Shown: positions 12,594-22,526, counted from the first letter of the stretch. The stretch: 64,000 bases of DNA from Quadrisphaera sp. INWT6 (GCF_015390235.1 NZ_VUOH01000001.1:496001-560000), one strand, 5' to 3'. Made by a program: numbers and translations. The notes: generated by a model not told the origin, from the letters alone.

Positions 12594-12613
12594 CCCGGGT
12601 CACCTCGCTCAGG

Positions 12614-12670
12614 TGATCGTGCAGAAGACCCGCACCCCGGACCCCGACGTGCGGGTCTTCTGCACGATCA
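12614..12670. terminator. Perfect 22-bp inverted repeat with 13-nt loop
   Basis: Arms 12614-12635 and 12649-12670 are exact reverse complements (arm begins TGATCGTGCAG); the loop is 12636-12648. It lies 20 bp after the stop of the Lys/Ala-rich gene and 39 bp before the gatC -10 hexamer. There is no T-tract. A terminator of the GC-hairpin type common here is the simplest reading, though a perfect 22-bp arm is longer than needed and a protein-binding or repeat-family element is possible. Confidence 0.7.
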
Positions 12671-12708
12671 GCGAGGAGACGTCCGTCCGCGGCGTCGGCG
12701 CAGCCTCC

Positions 12709-12714
12709 TAGACT
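12709..12714 (+). promoter_or_regulatory. -10 element of a leaderless gatCAB promoter
   Basis: TAGACT ends 8 nt before the gatC ATG at 12723. There is no ribosome site between them, which fits a leaderless mRNA. Confidence 0.5.
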
Positions 12715-12722
12715 CCGATCCC

Positions 12723-13043
12723 ATGCCCGCTCTGCCTCGCGAGGAGGTCGCGCACCTCGCGCGGCTGGCCCGCATCGACATGCCCGACGCCGAGCTCGAC
12801 CACCTGGCCGAGCAGCTGACCGCCATCGTCGACGCCGTCGCGTCGGTGACCGGTGCGGTGGCCCGCGCCGAGGCGGAGTCCGGCCAGCCGGTCCCCGCCA
12901 CGAGCCACCCCGTGCCGCTGCGGAACGTCACCCGCCCCGACGTCGTCGTGCGGACCCTGACCGCCGCTGACGCCCTGGCCGCCGCGCCGGAGTCCGAGGA
13001 CGACAAGTTCCGCGTGCCGCGGATCCTGGGGGAGGACGCATGA
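12723..13043 (+). CDS. gatC: Asp/Glu-tRNA amidotransferase subunit C
   Basis: 106 residues, the usual size. [24 protein letters not shown] and the C-terminal [11 protein letters not shown] are the family signatures. GatC wraps around GatA and GatB and stabilises the heterotrimer that amidates Glu-tRNA(Gln) (and often Asp-tRNA(Asn)). It is the first gene of gatCAB, with a four-base overlap into gatA. The absence of a ribosome site and the upstream TAGACT suggest a leaderless start at 12723. Confidence 0.96.
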   Translation: MPALPREEVAHLARLARIDMPDAELDHLAEQLTAIVDAVASVTGAVARAEAESGQPVPATSHPVPLRNVTRPDVVVRTLTAADALAAAPESEDDKFRVPRILGEDA

Positions 13044-14623
13044 CCTCGCACAGCGCTGCCGAGCTCGTCCGCCTGGACGCCTCGGCGATGGCCGGGGCGC
13101 TGCGCGCCGGGGAGGTCTCCTCGGTGGAGCTCACCCAGGCCCACCTCGACCGGATCGCCGAGGTCGACGGGCCCGTCGAGTCCGGCGTCCACGCCTTCCT
13201 CCACGTCGACGCCGAGGGGGCCCTGGCCCGCGCCCGCGAGCTCGACGCCGCGCGCTCGCGCGGTGAGGAGCTCCACGAGCTGGCCGGCGTCCCGGTGGCC
13301 GTGAAGGACGTCATGGTCACCCGGGGCATGCCCAGCACCGCGGGCTCGCGGATGCTCGAGGGCTGGGTGCCCCCGTACGACGCGACGGTCGTCGAGCAGA
13401 TGCGCGCCGCCGGGCTCGTCACCCTCGGCAAGACCAACATGGACGAGTTCGCCATGGGGTCGAGCACCGAGCACTCGGCCTTCGGCCCCACGCGCAACCC
13501 GTGGGCCGCCGACCGGATCCCCGGGGGCTCCGGCGGCGGGTCCGCCGCGGCGCTGGCCGCCTTCGAGGCCCCGCTGGCCACCGGCACCGACACCGGCGGC
13601 TCGATCCGCCAGCCCGCCGCCGTCACCGGCACGGTCGGGGTGAAGCCCACCTACGGCGGCGTCTCGCGCTACGGCCTGATCGCGCTGGCCAGCAGCCTCG
13701 ACCAGGGCGGCCCCTGCGCCCGCACCGTGCTCGACACGGCGCTGCTGCACGAGGTCATGGGCGGTCACGACCCCCGCGACTCCACCTCCCTGACCGACCC
13801 GGTGCCCGCCGTCGTCGCCGCCGCCCGCGAGGGGGCCCGGGGCGACCTGACCGGCGTCCGCGTCGGCGTGGTGCGCGAGATGGGCCGCGCCGGGCACGAC
13901 GAGGGCTACCAGGCCGGCGTCCTGGCGCGCTTCGAGGAGGCGCTGGACCACCTGCGGGCCGCGGGCGCCGAGGTCGTCGAGGTCGGGTGCCCCAACGTGG
14001 AGCACGCCCTCGGCGCCTACTACCTGATCCTCCCGAGCGAGGCGAGCAGCAACCTCGCCCGCTACGACGGCATGCGGTACGGCCTGCGGGTGGTCCCGGC
14101 CGACGTCGACCCGGCCGAGGTCACCGCCGAGCAGGTCATGGCCGCGACGCGGGCCGAGGGCTTCGGCCCCGAGGCCAAGCGCCGCATCATCCTGGGCACG
14201 TACGCCCTGTCCAGCGGCTACTACGACGCCTACTACGGCAGCGCGCAGAAGATCCGCACGCTGGTGCAGCGCGACTTCGACGCCGCGTTCGAGCAGGTCG
14301 ACGTGCTGGTCAGCCCCACCGCGCCGACCACCGCCTTCCGCCTCGGCGAGAAGCTCGACGACCCGCTCGCCATGTACCGCGGCGACGTCGCCACCATCCC
14401 CGCGAACCTGGCCGGCATCCCCGGCATGAGCCTGCCGGTGGGCCTGGCCCCCGAGGACGGCCTGCCCGTGGGCCTGCAGCTGCTGGCCCCGGCCCGCGAG
14501 GACGCCCGCCTGTACCGCGTGGGCGCCGCCCTCGAGGCGCGCCTGCACGCGCAGTGGGGCGGCAAGCTGCTCGACCGCGTGCCCGACTGGACCGCCGCCA
14601 GCACGACCGGAGCCCCCGCATGA
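13040..14623 (+). CDS. gatA: Asp/Glu-tRNA amidotransferase subunit A (amidase)
   Basis: 527 residues, amidase signature family. The Ser-cisSer-Lys triad is visible: Lys in [11 protein letters not shown] (about residue 87), the cis-Ser in [13 protein letters not shown], with PGGSSGGS-type [13 protein letters not shown] just upstream. GatA releases ammonia from glutamine and feeds it through a channel to GatB. Starts in the ATGA overlap with gatC and ends in an ATGA overlap with gatB, so subunits should be made in equal amounts. Confidence 0.97.
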   Translation: MTSHSAAELVRLDASAMAGALRAGEVSSVELTQAHLDRIAEVDGPVESGVHAFLHVDAEGALARARELDAARSRGEELHELAGVPVAVKDVMVTRGMPSTAGSRMLEGWVPPYDATVVEQMRAAGLVTLGKTNMDEFAMGSSTEHSAFGPTRNPWAADRIPGGSGGGSAAALAAFEAPLATGTDTGGSIRQPAAVTGTVGVKPTYGGVSRYGLIALASSLDQGGPCARTVLDTALLHEVMGGHDPRDSTSLTDPVPAVVAAAREGARGDLTGVRVGVVREMGRAGHDEGYQAGVLARFEEALDHLRAAGAEVVEVGCPNVEHALGAYYLILPSEASSNLARYDGMRYGLRVVPADVDPAEVTAEQVMAATRAEGFGPEAKRRIILGTYALSSGYYDAYYGSAQKIRTLVQRDFDAAFEQVDVLVSPTAPTTAFRLGEKLDDPLAMYRGDVATIPANLAGIPGMSLPVGLAPEDGLPVGLQLLAPAREDARLYRVGAALEARLHAQWGGKLLDRVPDWTAASTTGAPA

Positions 14624-16155
14624 GCACGAGCAGCACCCCCGACCTGGTCGCCTACGACGACGCGGTCGCGCGCTTCGACCCCGTGGTGGGCCTCGAGGTG
14701 CACGTCGAGCTGAACACCGCCACCAAGATGTTCAGCCCCGCGCCGACGGAGTTCGGCGCCGAGCCGAACACCCAGGTCGACCCGACGTCGCTGGGCCTGC
14801 CGGGCTCGATGCCGGTGCTCAACGCCAAGGCCGTCGAGTCGGCGATCCGCATGGGCCTGGCGCTCAACTGCTCGATCGCGGCGGAGTGCCGGTTCGCCCG
14901 GAAGAACTACTTCTACCCGGACATGCCGAAGAACTTCCAGACCAGCCAGTACGACGAGCCGATCGCCTTCGACGGCTGGCTCGACGTCGACGTCCCCGCC
15001 AACGAGGCGGGCGAGCCGGCCTTCACGCACCGCGTGGAGATCGAGCGCGCGCACATGGAGGAGGACACGGGCAAGTCCTCGCACGTGGGCGGGGCCACCG
15101 GCCGCATCCACGGCGCCGAGTACTCCCTGGTCGACTACAACCGCGCCGGCATCCCGCTGATCGAGATCGTCACCCGGCCGATCACCGGGGCGGGCCCGCG
15201 GGTCGGCGAGGTGGCGCGCGCCTACGTGGCCACCCTCCGCGACCTGCTCAAGGGGCTCGACGTCTCCGATGTGAAGATGGAGCAGGGCTCGATGCGCTGC
15301 GACGTCAACCTCTCGCTGCGCGACAGCCCCGAGAGCCGCCTGGGCACCCGCACCGAGACCAAGAACGTCAACTCGCTGCGGTCGGTGGAGCGCGCCGTGC
15401 GCTACGAGGTCAGCCGCCAGGCCGCCGTCCTGCTCGACGGCGGGAGCGTGCTGCAGGAGACCCGGCACTGGCACGAGGACACCGGCCTGACGACGTCGGG
15501 CCGCATCAAGTCCGACGCCGACGACTACCGCTACTTCCCCGAGCCCGACCTGGTGCCCGTCGCCCCCGACCCGGCCTGGGTGGAGGAGCTGCGCGCGGCC
15601 CTGCCCGAGCCGCCGGCCGCGCGCCGGCGCCGCCTGCAGGGGGAGTGGGGCCTGACCGACCTCGACATGCGCGACCTGCTCAACGCCGGGGCGCTCGACC
15701 TGGTCGAGGCCACCGTCGTGCTCGGCGCTCCGCCCGCGGCGGCCCGCAAGTGGTGGACCGGTGAGCTCGGCCGCGCCGCGAACACCCGCGGCACCTCCCT
15801 GGAGGAGCTCCCCGTCACCCCGGCGCAGGTGGCGCAGCTGCAGGCGCTGGTCGACGGCGGGAAGCTCAACGACAAGCTGGCCCGCCAGGTGCTCGAGCAC
15901 GTGCTCGACGGCGAGGGCGACCCCCAGCAGGTCGTCGACGCCCGCGGCCTGGCGGTCGTCTCCGACGACGGCGCGCTGCTGGCCGCCGTCGACGAGGCCC
16001 TGGCCGCCAACCCCGACGTCGCGGGCAAGATCCGCGACGGCAAGGTGCAGGCGGCCGGAGCGATCGTGGGCGCGGTCATGAAGGCCACCCGAGGCTCCGC
16101 GGACGCCGCGCGCGTGCGCGAGCTCGTCCTCGAGCGGGTGGCCTCAGGCGCCTGA
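14620..16155 (+). CDS. gatB: Asp/Glu-tRNA amidotransferase subunit B
   Basis: 511 residues. The GatB catalytic domain ([58 protein letters not shown]) is followed by the helical and YqeY-like tail ([18 protein letters not shown]) that binds tRNA. It phosphorylates the tRNA-bound glutamate and amidates it. ATG at 14620 overlaps the gatA stop; a longer frame exists upstream but is inside gatA. The substrate tRNA-Gln and the non-discriminating GltX that charges it are encoded 25 kb away in the same window. Confidence 0.97.
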   Translation: MSTSSTPDLVAYDDAVARFDPVVGLEVHVELNTATKMFSPAPTEFGAEPNTQVDPTSLGLPGSMPVLNAKAVESAIRMGLALNCSIAAECRFARKNYFYPDMPKNFQTSQYDEPIAFDGWLDVDVPANEAGEPAFTHRVEIERAHMEEDTGKSSHVGGATGRIHGAEYSLVDYNRAGIPLIEIVTRPITGAGPRVGEVARAYVATLRDLLKGLDVSDVKMEQGSMRCDVNLSLRDSPESRLGTRTETKNVNSLRSVERAVRYEVSRQAAVLLDGGSVLQETRHWHEDTGLTTSGRIKSDADDYRYFPEPDLVPVAPDPAWVEELRAALPEPPAARRRRLQGEWGLTDLDMRDLLNAGALDLVEATVVLGAPPAAARKWWTGELGRAANTRGTSLEELPVTPAQVAQLQALVDGGKLNDKLARQVLEHVLDGEGDPQQVVDARGLAVVSDDGALLAAVDEALAANPDVAGKIRDGKVQAAGAIVGAVMKATRGSADAARVRELVLERVASGA

Positions 16156-16247
16156 GGCACCCCCGTCCGGGGGACACGCGGAGGACGGCGGGTGCCGCCC
16201 GGGCGTCGTCGGTCAAGTCGGCCCCGCTCGGGGTCGAGGACCACCGG

Positions 16248-18266
16248 GTGACACCCGCCTCCGCGCTCGAGCTCCTGGGGAGCCTGTGGGCCTTCCCGGT
16301 CCGCGAGGTCCTCGTCCTGGTGGTGGGTGCGGCAGCCGCGGGCCTGCTGGCGCGCCGTGCCCGCACCGCTCCGGAGTCCGCGGCCCTGGCCGGGGCCTCC
16401 GGTCACGGCCTCCTGCTGGGCGCGGGCGCCGCGCAGGTCTTCTGGCTGCTGCACCTGCAGGCCTTCCTCAGCTACGGGCCGGTCACCACCGGCGAGGTGG
16501 TGCTCTGCGCGGCGGCGCTGCTGGTCGCCTCGGTCGGGGCGTCGACCGCCGGGCTGCTGGTGGTGGCCGCCCCGGGGCGCGGTGCGGCGGGAGCGGCCCT
16601 CGTCTGCTGCACGGCTGCTGCCGCCGTCGTCGTGGGGAGCACCGGCCTGCTCGACGCCGGTCCCGCACGACCGTGGACGGCGGCCGCGCTCGCCGCGCTG
16701 CCGATGCTGCTGCTCACCGCCCGGTCGGCCGGACGGGCGGGCCGGCGCCCCGGTGCGGACCCCGCCCGGGACCGGCTCGAGCGCTCGAGCGCGTTCGCGG
16801 TGGTCGCGGTGCTCACCACGACGGTCCTGACGGTGGTGCTGACCGCGGGCCCCGGGGGCCGGTTCCTCGACACCGTCAGCGGGAGCTTCCTCTGCCTGGT
16901 CGTCGCCCTCGGCGGCCTGCGGGCCCTCCAACTGCGGCGCCAGCGCTCGGCGCTGCTGGACGACCTCGCCCGCCAGGTGCACACGGACGACCTGACGGGG
17001 CTGCCCAACCGCCGCGACCTCGTGGAGCGGCTGGGGCGCGACCGCGGCGCGGCTCGCCGCGGCACGGTCGTGGTCAAGGTCGGCCTCGACTCCTTCTACG
17101 AGTTCAACGCGCAGTTCGGCGCCGCCCTCGGTGACGCCGCCCTGCAGGCCGTCGCCAGGGCGCTGGCCGGCGCGCTCCCGCCCGGGTGGACGGTGCACCG
17201 CACCGGAGGCGACCAGTTCGTGCTGCGGGGCACCGGTGGTGCCGCGGCGGGACGAGACGTCGCGGCGCGCGCGCTCGCCGCGGTCTCGTCGCTGGGCATC
17301 GCCGGCGACGAGCCCCTGAGCGCCTGCGCCGGCGTCGCCGAGGCGGTGGACGACGGCGCGGACCCCGCCGCGGTGCTCTCCGACGCCGCGGCCGCCCTGC
17401 GGCTGGCCAAGGCCCAGGGCGACGGGGTGACCCGCGTGCACGACGCCGCGCTCGTCGAGCGCAGCCGGCGCGAGCACCTCGTCGTCGCGGCCCTGCGCGA
17501 GGCGCTCTCCCGCGACGCCCTGACCGTGCACCTGCAGCCCGTGGTCGACGTCCCCTCGGGCGCCACCACCGGGTTCGAGCTGCTCTCCCGCTGGGTCGAC
17601 CCGCAGCTGGGCGCCGTGGCGCCCGACGAGTACGTCCCCCTCGCCGAGGCGGCGGGGCTGGTGCACCTGGTCGGGGCGTCGGTCCTCGCCCGCGGCCTGG
17701 ACGCCTTCGTGGCCGCCGGCGGGGTGGGGCGAAGGCTCCGGGTCGGCGTCAACGCCTCGGTGCACGAGCTGCGCCGCCCCACCTACACCGAGGCCCTGCG
17801 CGCCTGCGCCGCCGAGCGCGGCGTCCCGCTCGACCTGCTGACCGTCGAGGTCACCGAGTCGCTGTTCCTGTCCCGCGACGACCCGGCGGCGCGCACCCTG
17901 GGCGAGCTGCGCGCCGCGGGGGTGCAGCTGGCCATCGACGACTTCGGCACGGGGTACTCCTCGCTCGGCTACCTCGAGCGCCTACCGGTGACCTTCGTGA
18001 AGGTCGACAGGTCCCTGGTGGTCAGCGCCGCCTCCAGCGAGCGCTCGCGGGCGCTGCTCGCGGCCGTCGTGGCCGTCTGCCGCGCCCTGGGCCTCGGGCT
18101 CGTGGCGGAGGGCGTCGAGGACGCCCACCAGGCGCGCATGGTCGCCGACCTGGGCATCACCCACGGCCAGGGCTGGTACTGGTCCCGGGCGCTGGCGCCC
18201 GACGAGGTCGCGGCGCACCTGGCCGCGCCGCCGCGCCAGCTGGACCCGGCGGACCGCGCCGCCTGA
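16248..18266 (+). CDS. Membrane-anchored GGDEF-EAL protein with degenerate GGDEF motif
   Basis: 672 residues from a GTG at 16248. About 220 N-terminal residues form several transmembrane helices. The GGDEF domain starts [13 protein letters not shown] and its active site reads GGDQF (residues 320-324), so the catalytic Glu is Gln and cyclase activity is doubtful. The EAL domain looks competent: FELLSRW (ExLxR form, Glu about 444), NASVHEL, VEVTES, IDDFGTGYSSLGYL, VKVDRS and VAEGVED supply the metal and catalytic residues. I infer a c-di-GMP phosphodiesterase whose GGDEF may be a GTP-sensing regulatory domain. It is monocistronic between gatB and the convergent sugar dehydrogenase gene. Confidence 0.9.
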   Translation: MTPASALELLGSLWAFPVREVLVLVVGAAAAGLLARRARTAPESAALAGASGHGLLLGAGAAQVFWLLHLQAFLSYGPVTTGEVVLCAAALLVASVGASTAGLLVVAAPGRGAAGAALVCCTAAAAVVVGSTGLLDAGPARPWTAAALAALPMLLLTARSAGRAGRRPGADPARDRLERSSAFAVVAVLTTTVLTVVLTAGPGGRFLDTVSGSFLCLVVALGGLRALQLRRQRSALLDDLARQVHTDDLTGLPNRRDLVERLGRDRGAARRGTVVVKVGLDSFYEFNAQFGAALGDAALQAVARALAGALPPGWTVHRTGGDQFVLRGTGGAAAGRDVAARALAAVSSLGIAGDEPLSACAGVAEAVDDGADPAAVLSDAAAALRLAKAQGDGVTRVHDAALVERSRREHLVVAALREALSRDALTVHLQPVVDVPSGATTGFELLSRWVDPQLGAVAPDEYVPLAEAAGLVHLVGASVLARGLDAFVAAGGVGRRLRVGVNASVHELRRPTYTEALRACAAERGVPLDLLTVEVTESLFLSRDDPAARTLGELRAAGVQLAIDDFGTGYSSLGYLERLPVTFVKVDRSLVVSAASSERSRALLAAVVAVCRALGLGLVAEGVEDAHQARMVADLGITHGQGWYWSRALAPDEVAAHLAAPPRQLDPADRAA

Positions 18267-18287
18267 GGCCCGCGCGGCCGCCGGGGC

Positions 18288-19562
18288 TCAGGCCAGCGGC
18301 ACGCGGAGCACGCGGTCGTCACCGGGGTTCCCCGCGCCCCGGGAGGTGTTGTTGGTGAGCACCCACAGCGCGCCGCCGTCGGGCGCGGCGACCACGTCGC
18401 GGATGCGTCCGTGCTCCCCGGCCAGCAGCGCCTCCGGCTGCCCCAGCACCCCGCCGGCCAGGGGCACCCGCCACAGCCGCTGCCCCCGCAGCGCGGCGAC
18501 GTAGACCGCGTCGGCGGTGACCAGCAGCCCGCTGGGGGAGGCCTCCGCCGTGGCCCACGCCAGCAGCGGCGCCGTGAGCGCCGGGTCGTCGACGTCGGCC
18601 TGCGAGCCGTCGGGGCCCGGGACGAACCCCTCCACGAGCGGCCACCCGTAGTCGCGGCCCGGCTCGAGCAGGTTGAGCTCGTCCTGGGCGTCCTGCCCGA
18701 ACTCCGCGGCGAACATGCGCCCGTCGGCGTCCCAGCCGACGCCCTGGGGGTTGCGGTGGCCGTGCGTCCAGACGGGGGAGCCCTCGACGGGGTTGCCCGG
18801 AGCGGGCTGCCCGTCGGGGGTGAGCCGCAGCACCTTGCCGGTGAGCGCCGCGGTGTCCTGGGCGGTGGACGGCGCGCTGGCGTCGCCCGTGGTGACGTAG
18901 AGCATCCCGTCGGGGCCGAACGCCAGGCGCCCGCCGTGGTGCACCGTGGCCGAGCGGATCCCGGTCAGCACCGGCTCGGGCTCCGAGAGGCTCCCGGGGG
19001 AGGCGCCGGTGAGCCGCATCCTCACCACGCGGTCGTCGTCGGCCGTGGTCAGGTAGGCGTAGACGTACCCGTCCTCCGCGAAGCCCGGCGACACGGCCAG
19101 CCCCAGCAGCCCGCCCTCGCCGCGCGGCTCGACGCCGGGCACGGCCCCGTCCGGCCCGGTGGCCACCACCTGCGCGGCCGCCCACCCGCCGCCGGACCCG
19201 TCCACGCGCAGCACCCGGGCCGTGTCGCGCTCGCTGACCAGGGCGGTGCCGTCGGGCAGGACGGCGACGGCCCACGGCACGTCGAGCCCCGTGACGACGT
19301 CGGTCGCCGCCCCCGGCGTCCCGCTGAGCGCGTGGCCGGCCGCCAGGGCCGCCGGCAGCGCGGGGGCGCCACCGGTCACGGAGCTCGTCGGCGCGTCCGA
19401 CGGCGACGACGGCGCGGGCAGCGCCTCCGTCGCCGTCGGGCCCTGCGACCCCGGACCCGCCTCGTCGTCGGCGCCCCCGGCGCACCCGGCCACCACGAGC
19501 CCCAGGGCGACCACCGCGGCAGCGGGGTGCAGGCGGGCGAGGGGGCGTCGTCGGTGGCGCAC
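18288..19562 (-). CDS. PQQ-dependent sugar dehydrogenase family lipoprotein
   Basis: 424 residues from a GTG at 19562. The signal VRHRRRPLARLHP, hydrophobic core and lipobox VVAGC put it outside the membrane as a lipoprotein. The mature protein is a six-bladed beta propeller of the glucose/sorbosone dehydrogenase (YliI/Asd) family: GLDVPWAVAVLPDG, EGGLLGLAVSPGF, FGPDGMLYVTTGD, HGHRNPQGVGWD, YGWPLVEG. These oxidise aldoses with PQQ; PQQ synthesis genes are not in the window and many actinobacterial members may use no PQQ. Longer upstream frame is rejected because it lacks a signal peptide at its start. It is convergent with the GGDEF/EAL gene, 21 bp apart. Confidence 0.88.
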   Translation of the reverse strand: MRHRRRPLARLHPAAAVVALGLVVAGCAGGADDEAGPGSQGPTATEALPAPSSPSDAPTSSVTGGAPALPAALAAGHALSGTPGAATDVVTGLDVPWAVAVLPDGTALVSERDTARVLRVDGSGGGWAAAQVVATGPDGAVPGVEPRGEGGLLGLAVSPGFAEDGYVYAYLTTADDDRVVRMRLTGASPGSLSEPEPVLTGIRSATVHHGGRLAFGPDGMLYVTTGDASAPSTAQDTAALTGKVLRLTPDGQPAPGNPVEGSPVWTHGHRNPQGVGWDADGRMFAAEFGQDAQDELNLLEPGRDYGWPLVEGFVPGPDGSQADVDDPALTAPLLAWATAEASPSGLLVTADAVYVAALRGQRLWRVPLAGGVLGQPEALLAGEHGRIRDVVAAPDGGALWVLTNNTSRGAGNPGDDRVLRVPLA

Positions 19563-19617
19563 CCCTCCAGCCTCACCCGCTGGCGCACGGGTCGCCAACC
19601 CGCTTGGGTGGGTGGTC

Positions 19618-20568
19618 GTGACCACCCCGACGCACGAGCTCCTGGTGACCCTGCCCGACGCCGAGTGGCAGGAGGCCATCGGCCCGCTGCCCGAGGGCGT
19701 GCGCACCGCCGTGTGGGACGTCGACTCCGACCCCCGCGAGGCGCTGGGCGAGGACGCCGAGCGCGTCGGGTACGTGGTGCTGCCCTACATGACCCCGGCG
19801 ACGGCGCTGGAGACCGTGGCCGCGCTGCCGCAGCTGCGCCTGCTCCAGACGACGTCGGCCGGGTACGACAACCTCGTCGACAGGCTCCCCGAGGGCGTGC
19901 GCCTGGCCAACGGCGCCGGCATCCACGACGCCTCCACCTCCGAGCTGGCCGTGGGCCTCGCGCTCGCCAAGCTGCGCGGCATCGACGCCGCCGTGCGCGA
20001 CGCCGACCAGGCCGCGTGGCGCCCCGCCAAGCGCCGCTCGCTGGCCGACCGCAAGGTCCTCCTGCTCGGCGTCGGCGGCATCGGCGGCGCCATCGCCGCG
20101 CGCCTGGCCCCCTTCGAGGTCGACCTCGTGCGCGTGGCCACCACCGCCCGCACGGACGAGCACGGCGCGGTGCACGGCGTCGACGAGCTGCCCGAGCTGC
20201 TGCCCGAGGCGGAGGTCGTGGTCATCGGCCTGCCGCTCACCGACAGCACGCGCGGCATCGTCGACGCGGCCTTCCTCGCGGCGCTGCCCGACGGCGCGCT
20301 GCTGGTCAACGTGGGCCGCGGTGCGCTGGTCGACACCGACGCCCTGCTCGCCGAGCTGCGCGCCGAGCGCCTGCACGCCGCGCTCGACGTCGTCGACCCC
20401 GAGCCCCTGCCCGCGGAGCACCCGCTGTGGGGTGCGCCCAACCTGCTGCTGACGCCGCACGTCGGTGGGGCCACCACCGCGATGCAGCCCCGCGCGCTGC
20501 GGCTGCTGCGCGCCCAGGTGGAGCGCCTGGTCGCCGGCGAGGAGCCGCTCAACGTCGTCATCGGGTGA
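19618..20568 (+). CDS. D-isomer-specific 2-hydroxyacid dehydrogenase
   Basis: 316 residues. The NAD-binding fold has GVGGIGGAIA near residue 147; catalytic residues are in NVGRGALVD (Arg), DVVDPEPLP (Glu) and LTPHVGGA (His). This reduces 2-ketoacids to D-2-hydroxyacids or the reverse. It is shorter than SerA and has no ACT domain, so it is not phosphoglycerate dehydrogenase; glyoxylate/hydroxypyruvate reductase activity is a fair guess. GTG at 19618 is chosen; an in-frame GTG at 19612 is equally possible. It ends 2 bp before a strong hairpin. Confidence 0.88.
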   Translation: MTTPTHELLVTLPDAEWQEAIGPLPEGVRTAVWDVDSDPREALGEDAERVGYVVLPYMTPATALETVAALPQLRLLQTTSAGYDNLVDRLPEGVRLANGAGIHDASTSELAVGLALAKLRGIDAAVRDADQAAWRPAKRRSLADRKVLLLGVGGIGGAIAARLAPFEVDLVRVATTARTDEHGAVHGVDELPELLPEAEVVVIGLPLTDSTRGIVDAAFLAALPDGALLVNVGRGALVDTDALLAELRAERLHAALDVVDPEPLPAEHPLWGAPNLLLTPHVGGATTAMQPRALRLLRAQVERLVAGEEPLNVVIG

Positions 20569-20570
20569 CC

Positions 20571-20604
20571 CCTCCACCTGCGGGGGAGACCCCGCAGGTG
20601 GAGG
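20571..20604 (+). terminator. GC-rich terminator hairpin after the hydroxyacid dehydrogenase
   Basis: A perfect 15-bp stem (20571-20585 with 20590-20604) closes on a GAGA loop, 2 bp after the stop at 20568 and 25 bp before the ilvD -10. No T-tract follows, as with most hairpins in this window. Confidence 0.8.
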
Positions 20605-20629
20605 CGGCGGGGCGCTTGTTACGGGACCG

Positions 20630-20635
20630 TAGGAT
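20630..20635 (+). promoter_or_regulatory. -10 element of the leaderless ilvD promoter
   Basis: TAGGAT ends 6 nt before the ilvD ATG. Since the upstream gene ends in a strong hairpin, ilvD should be transcribed from here, starting on or next to its ATG. Confidence 0.55.
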
Positions 20636-20641
20636 CAGGGC

Positions 20642-22357
20642 ATGACCCAGGCCCCCGAGCGCCCCGCCACCGCCGACATGAAGCCCCGGTCCCGCCAGGT
20701 GACGGACGGGCTCGAGGCCACCGCGAGCCGCGGCATGCTCCGCGCCGTCGGGCTGGGCGACGACGACTTCGCCAAGCCCCAGATCGGCGTCGCCTCGTCG
20801 TGGAACGAGATCACGCCCTGCAACCTCTCCCTGGACCGGCTCGCGAAGGCCGTGAAGGACGGCGTGCACGCCGCCCAGGGCTACCCGCTGGAGTTCGGCA
20901 CCATCTCCGTCTCCGACGGCATCTCGATGGGCCACGAGGGGATGCACTTCTCCCTGGTGAGCCGCGAGGTCATCGCCGACTCCGTCGAGACCGTCATGCA
21001 GGCCGAGCGCCTCGACGGCTCCGTGCTGCTGGCCGGCTGCGACAAGTCGCTGCCGGGCATGCTCATGGCCGCCGCCCGCCTCGACCTGGCCAGCGTGTTC
21101 CTCTACGCCGGCTCGATCCTGCCGGGCTTCGCCAAGCTCTCGGACGGCACCGAGAAGCAGGTCACGATCATCGACGCGTTCGAGGCCGTCGGCGCCTGCT
21201 CGCGCGGCCTGATGAGCCGCGAGGACGTCACCGCCATCGAGAAGGCGATCTGCCCGGGCGAGGGCGCCTGCGGCGGCATGTACACCGCCAACACCATGGC
21301 CAGCGCGGCGGAGGCGCTCGGCATGAGCCTGCCCGGCTCGGCGGCCCCGCCGGCCACCGACCGCCGCCGCGACGGCTTCGCCCGCCGCTCCGGCCAGGCC
21401 GTGGTGGAGATGCTCGCCAAGGGCATCACCGCCCGCGACATCATGACCAAGGAGGCGTTCGAGAACGCGATCTCCGTGGTCATGGCGTTCGGCGGCTCCA
21501 CCAACGCGGTGCTGCACCTGCTGGCCATCGCCCACGAGGCGGAGGTCGAGCTGACCCTGGCCGACTTCGACAGGGTCGGCTCGCGGGTGCCGCACCTGGC
21601 CGACGTGAAGCCCTTCGGCCAGCACGTCATGACCGACGTCGACAGGATCGGCGGCGTGCCGGTCGTCATGCGCGCCCTGCTCGACGCGGGCCTGCTCCAC
21701 GGCGACGTCATGACGGTGACCGGCAAGACGATGGCCGAGAACCTGGCCGACATCGCCCCGCCGGACCCGGACGGCAAGGTGCTGCGGGCGCTCGCGGACC
21801 CCATCCACCCCACGGGCGGCATCACCGTGCTGCACGGCTCGCTCGCCCCCGGCGGCGCCGTGGTGAAGTCGGCCGGCTTCGAGTCCGACGTCTTCGAGGG
21901 CACCGCCCGCGTCTTCGACCGGGAGCGCGCCGCGATGGACGCCCTGGAGGACGGCACCATCACCGCCGGCGACGTCGTCGTCATCCGCTACGAGGGCCCC
22001 AAGGGCGGTCCGGGCATGCGCGAGATGCTCGCCATCACCGGCGCCATCAAGGGCGCCGGCCTCGGCAAGGACGTGCTGCTCCTCACCGACGGCCGCTTCT
22101 CCGGCGGCACCACGGGCCTGTGCGTGGGCCACGTGGCCCCCGAGGCCGTCGACGCCGGGCCGGTGGCCTTCGTGCGCGACGGCGACCGGATCCGCCTCGA
22201 CGTCAAGAACAAGACGCTCGACGTCCTGGTCGACGAGGCCGAGCTGGCCGCGCGCCGGGAGGGCTGGGAGCCGCTGCCCCCGCGCTACACGCGCGGCGTG
22301 CTGGCGAAGTACACCAAGCTCGTGGGCTCGGCCAGCGGCGGCGCCGTCCTCGCCTGA
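20642..22357 (+). CDS. ilvD: Dihydroxy-acid dehydratase
   Basis: 571 residues, full length. Iron-sulfur ligands are visible in [23 protein letters not shown] and [14 protein letters not shown]. The C-terminal [21 protein letters not shown] loop is conserved. It dehydrates 2,3-dihydroxy-isovalerate and -3-methylvalerate, the third common step to valine, isoleucine and (via 2-ketoisovalerate) leucine. It stands alone between two hairpins and has its own promoter, although ilvBNC follows in the same direction. An alternative name is 6-phosphogluconate dehydratase (Edd), but the N-terminal motifs fit IlvD. Confidence 0.96.
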   Translation: MTQAPERPATADMKPRSRQVTDGLEATASRGMLRAVGLGDDDFAKPQIGVASSWNEITPCNLSLDRLAKAVKDGVHAAQGYPLEFGTISVSDGISMGHEGMHFSLVSREVIADSVETVMQAERLDGSVLLAGCDKSLPGMLMAAARLDLASVFLYAGSILPGFAKLSDGTEKQVTIIDAFEAVGACSRGLMSREDVTAIEKAICPGEGACGGMYTANTMASAAEALGMSLPGSAAPPATDRRRDGFARRSGQAVVEMLAKGITARDIMTKEAFENAISVVMAFGGSTNAVLHLLAIAHEAEVELTLADFDRVGSRVPHLADVKPFGQHVMTDVDRIGGVPVVMRALLDAGLLHGDVMTVTGKTMAENLADIAPPDPDGKVLRALADPIHPTGGITVLHGSLAPGGAVVKSAGFESDVFEGTARVFDRERAAMDALEDGTITAGDVVVIRYEGPKGGPGMREMLAITGAIKGAGLGKDVLLLTDGRFSGGTTGLCVGHVAPEAVDAGPVAFVRDGDRIRLDVKNKTLDVLVDEAELAARREGWEPLPPRYTRGVLAKYTKLVGSASGGAVLA

Positions 22358-22367
22358 CGTCCGGCCA

Positions 22368-22408
22368 CCGGGACGCCTCGTCTCACCTGATGAGACGGAG
22401 CGTCCCGG
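22368..22408 (+). terminator. Terminator hairpin after ilvD
   Basis: A two-part stem: 9 bp (22368-22376 with 22400-22408), a 2x2 internal loop, then 7 bp (22379-22385 with 22391-22397) around a 5-nt loop. It ends 4 bp before the -35 of the ilvBNC promoter and so separates ilvD from ilvBNC transcription. Confidence 0.75.
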
Positions 22409-22411
22409 CGG

Positions 22412-22441
22412 CTGACAGGGGGCCCGCGGCGGGTCTATCGT
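22412..22441 (+). promoter_or_regulatory. ilvBNC promoter (-35 CTGACA, -10 TATCGT)
   Basis: CTGACA at 22412-22417 and TATCGT at 22436-22441 are separated by 18 bp, close to the vegetative sigma consensus. The -10 ends 6 nt before the ATG of a leader peptide, so the leader should be translated from a leaderless transcript start. This is the best complete -35/-10 pair I can see in the window. Confidence 0.7.
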
Positions 22442-22447
22442 CGCGGC

Positions 22448-22489
22448 ATGGGCATCCTCGTGGTCGTACTCGCGCAGCGCGCGAGCTGA
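22448..22489 (+). CDS. Leader peptide of the ilvBNC attenuator
   Basis: A 13-codon frame, [13 protein letters not shown], followed by TGA. Six of its first seven sense codons after Met-Gly are Ile, Leu, Val, Val, Val, Leu, the end products of the pathway. It sits directly after a promoter and before a hairpin with a T-run, the layout of transcription attenuation known for ilvB operons in actinobacteria. Ribosome stalling at these codons when branched-chain aminoacyl-tRNA is scarce would favour an antiterminator. Too short for usual gene finders. Confidence 0.8.
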   Translation: MGILVVVLAQRAS

Positions 22490-22526
22490 CGCCGTCGACG
22501 ACGTCCCGCCGCGCGCGACCCTCCGC

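Noticed and set aside
19618..20568. SerA (phosphoglycerate dehydrogenase), often near ilvC and leuB in actinobacteria
   Set aside because: The protein is too short and has no ACT domain; kept as a general 2-hydroxyacid dehydrogenase.
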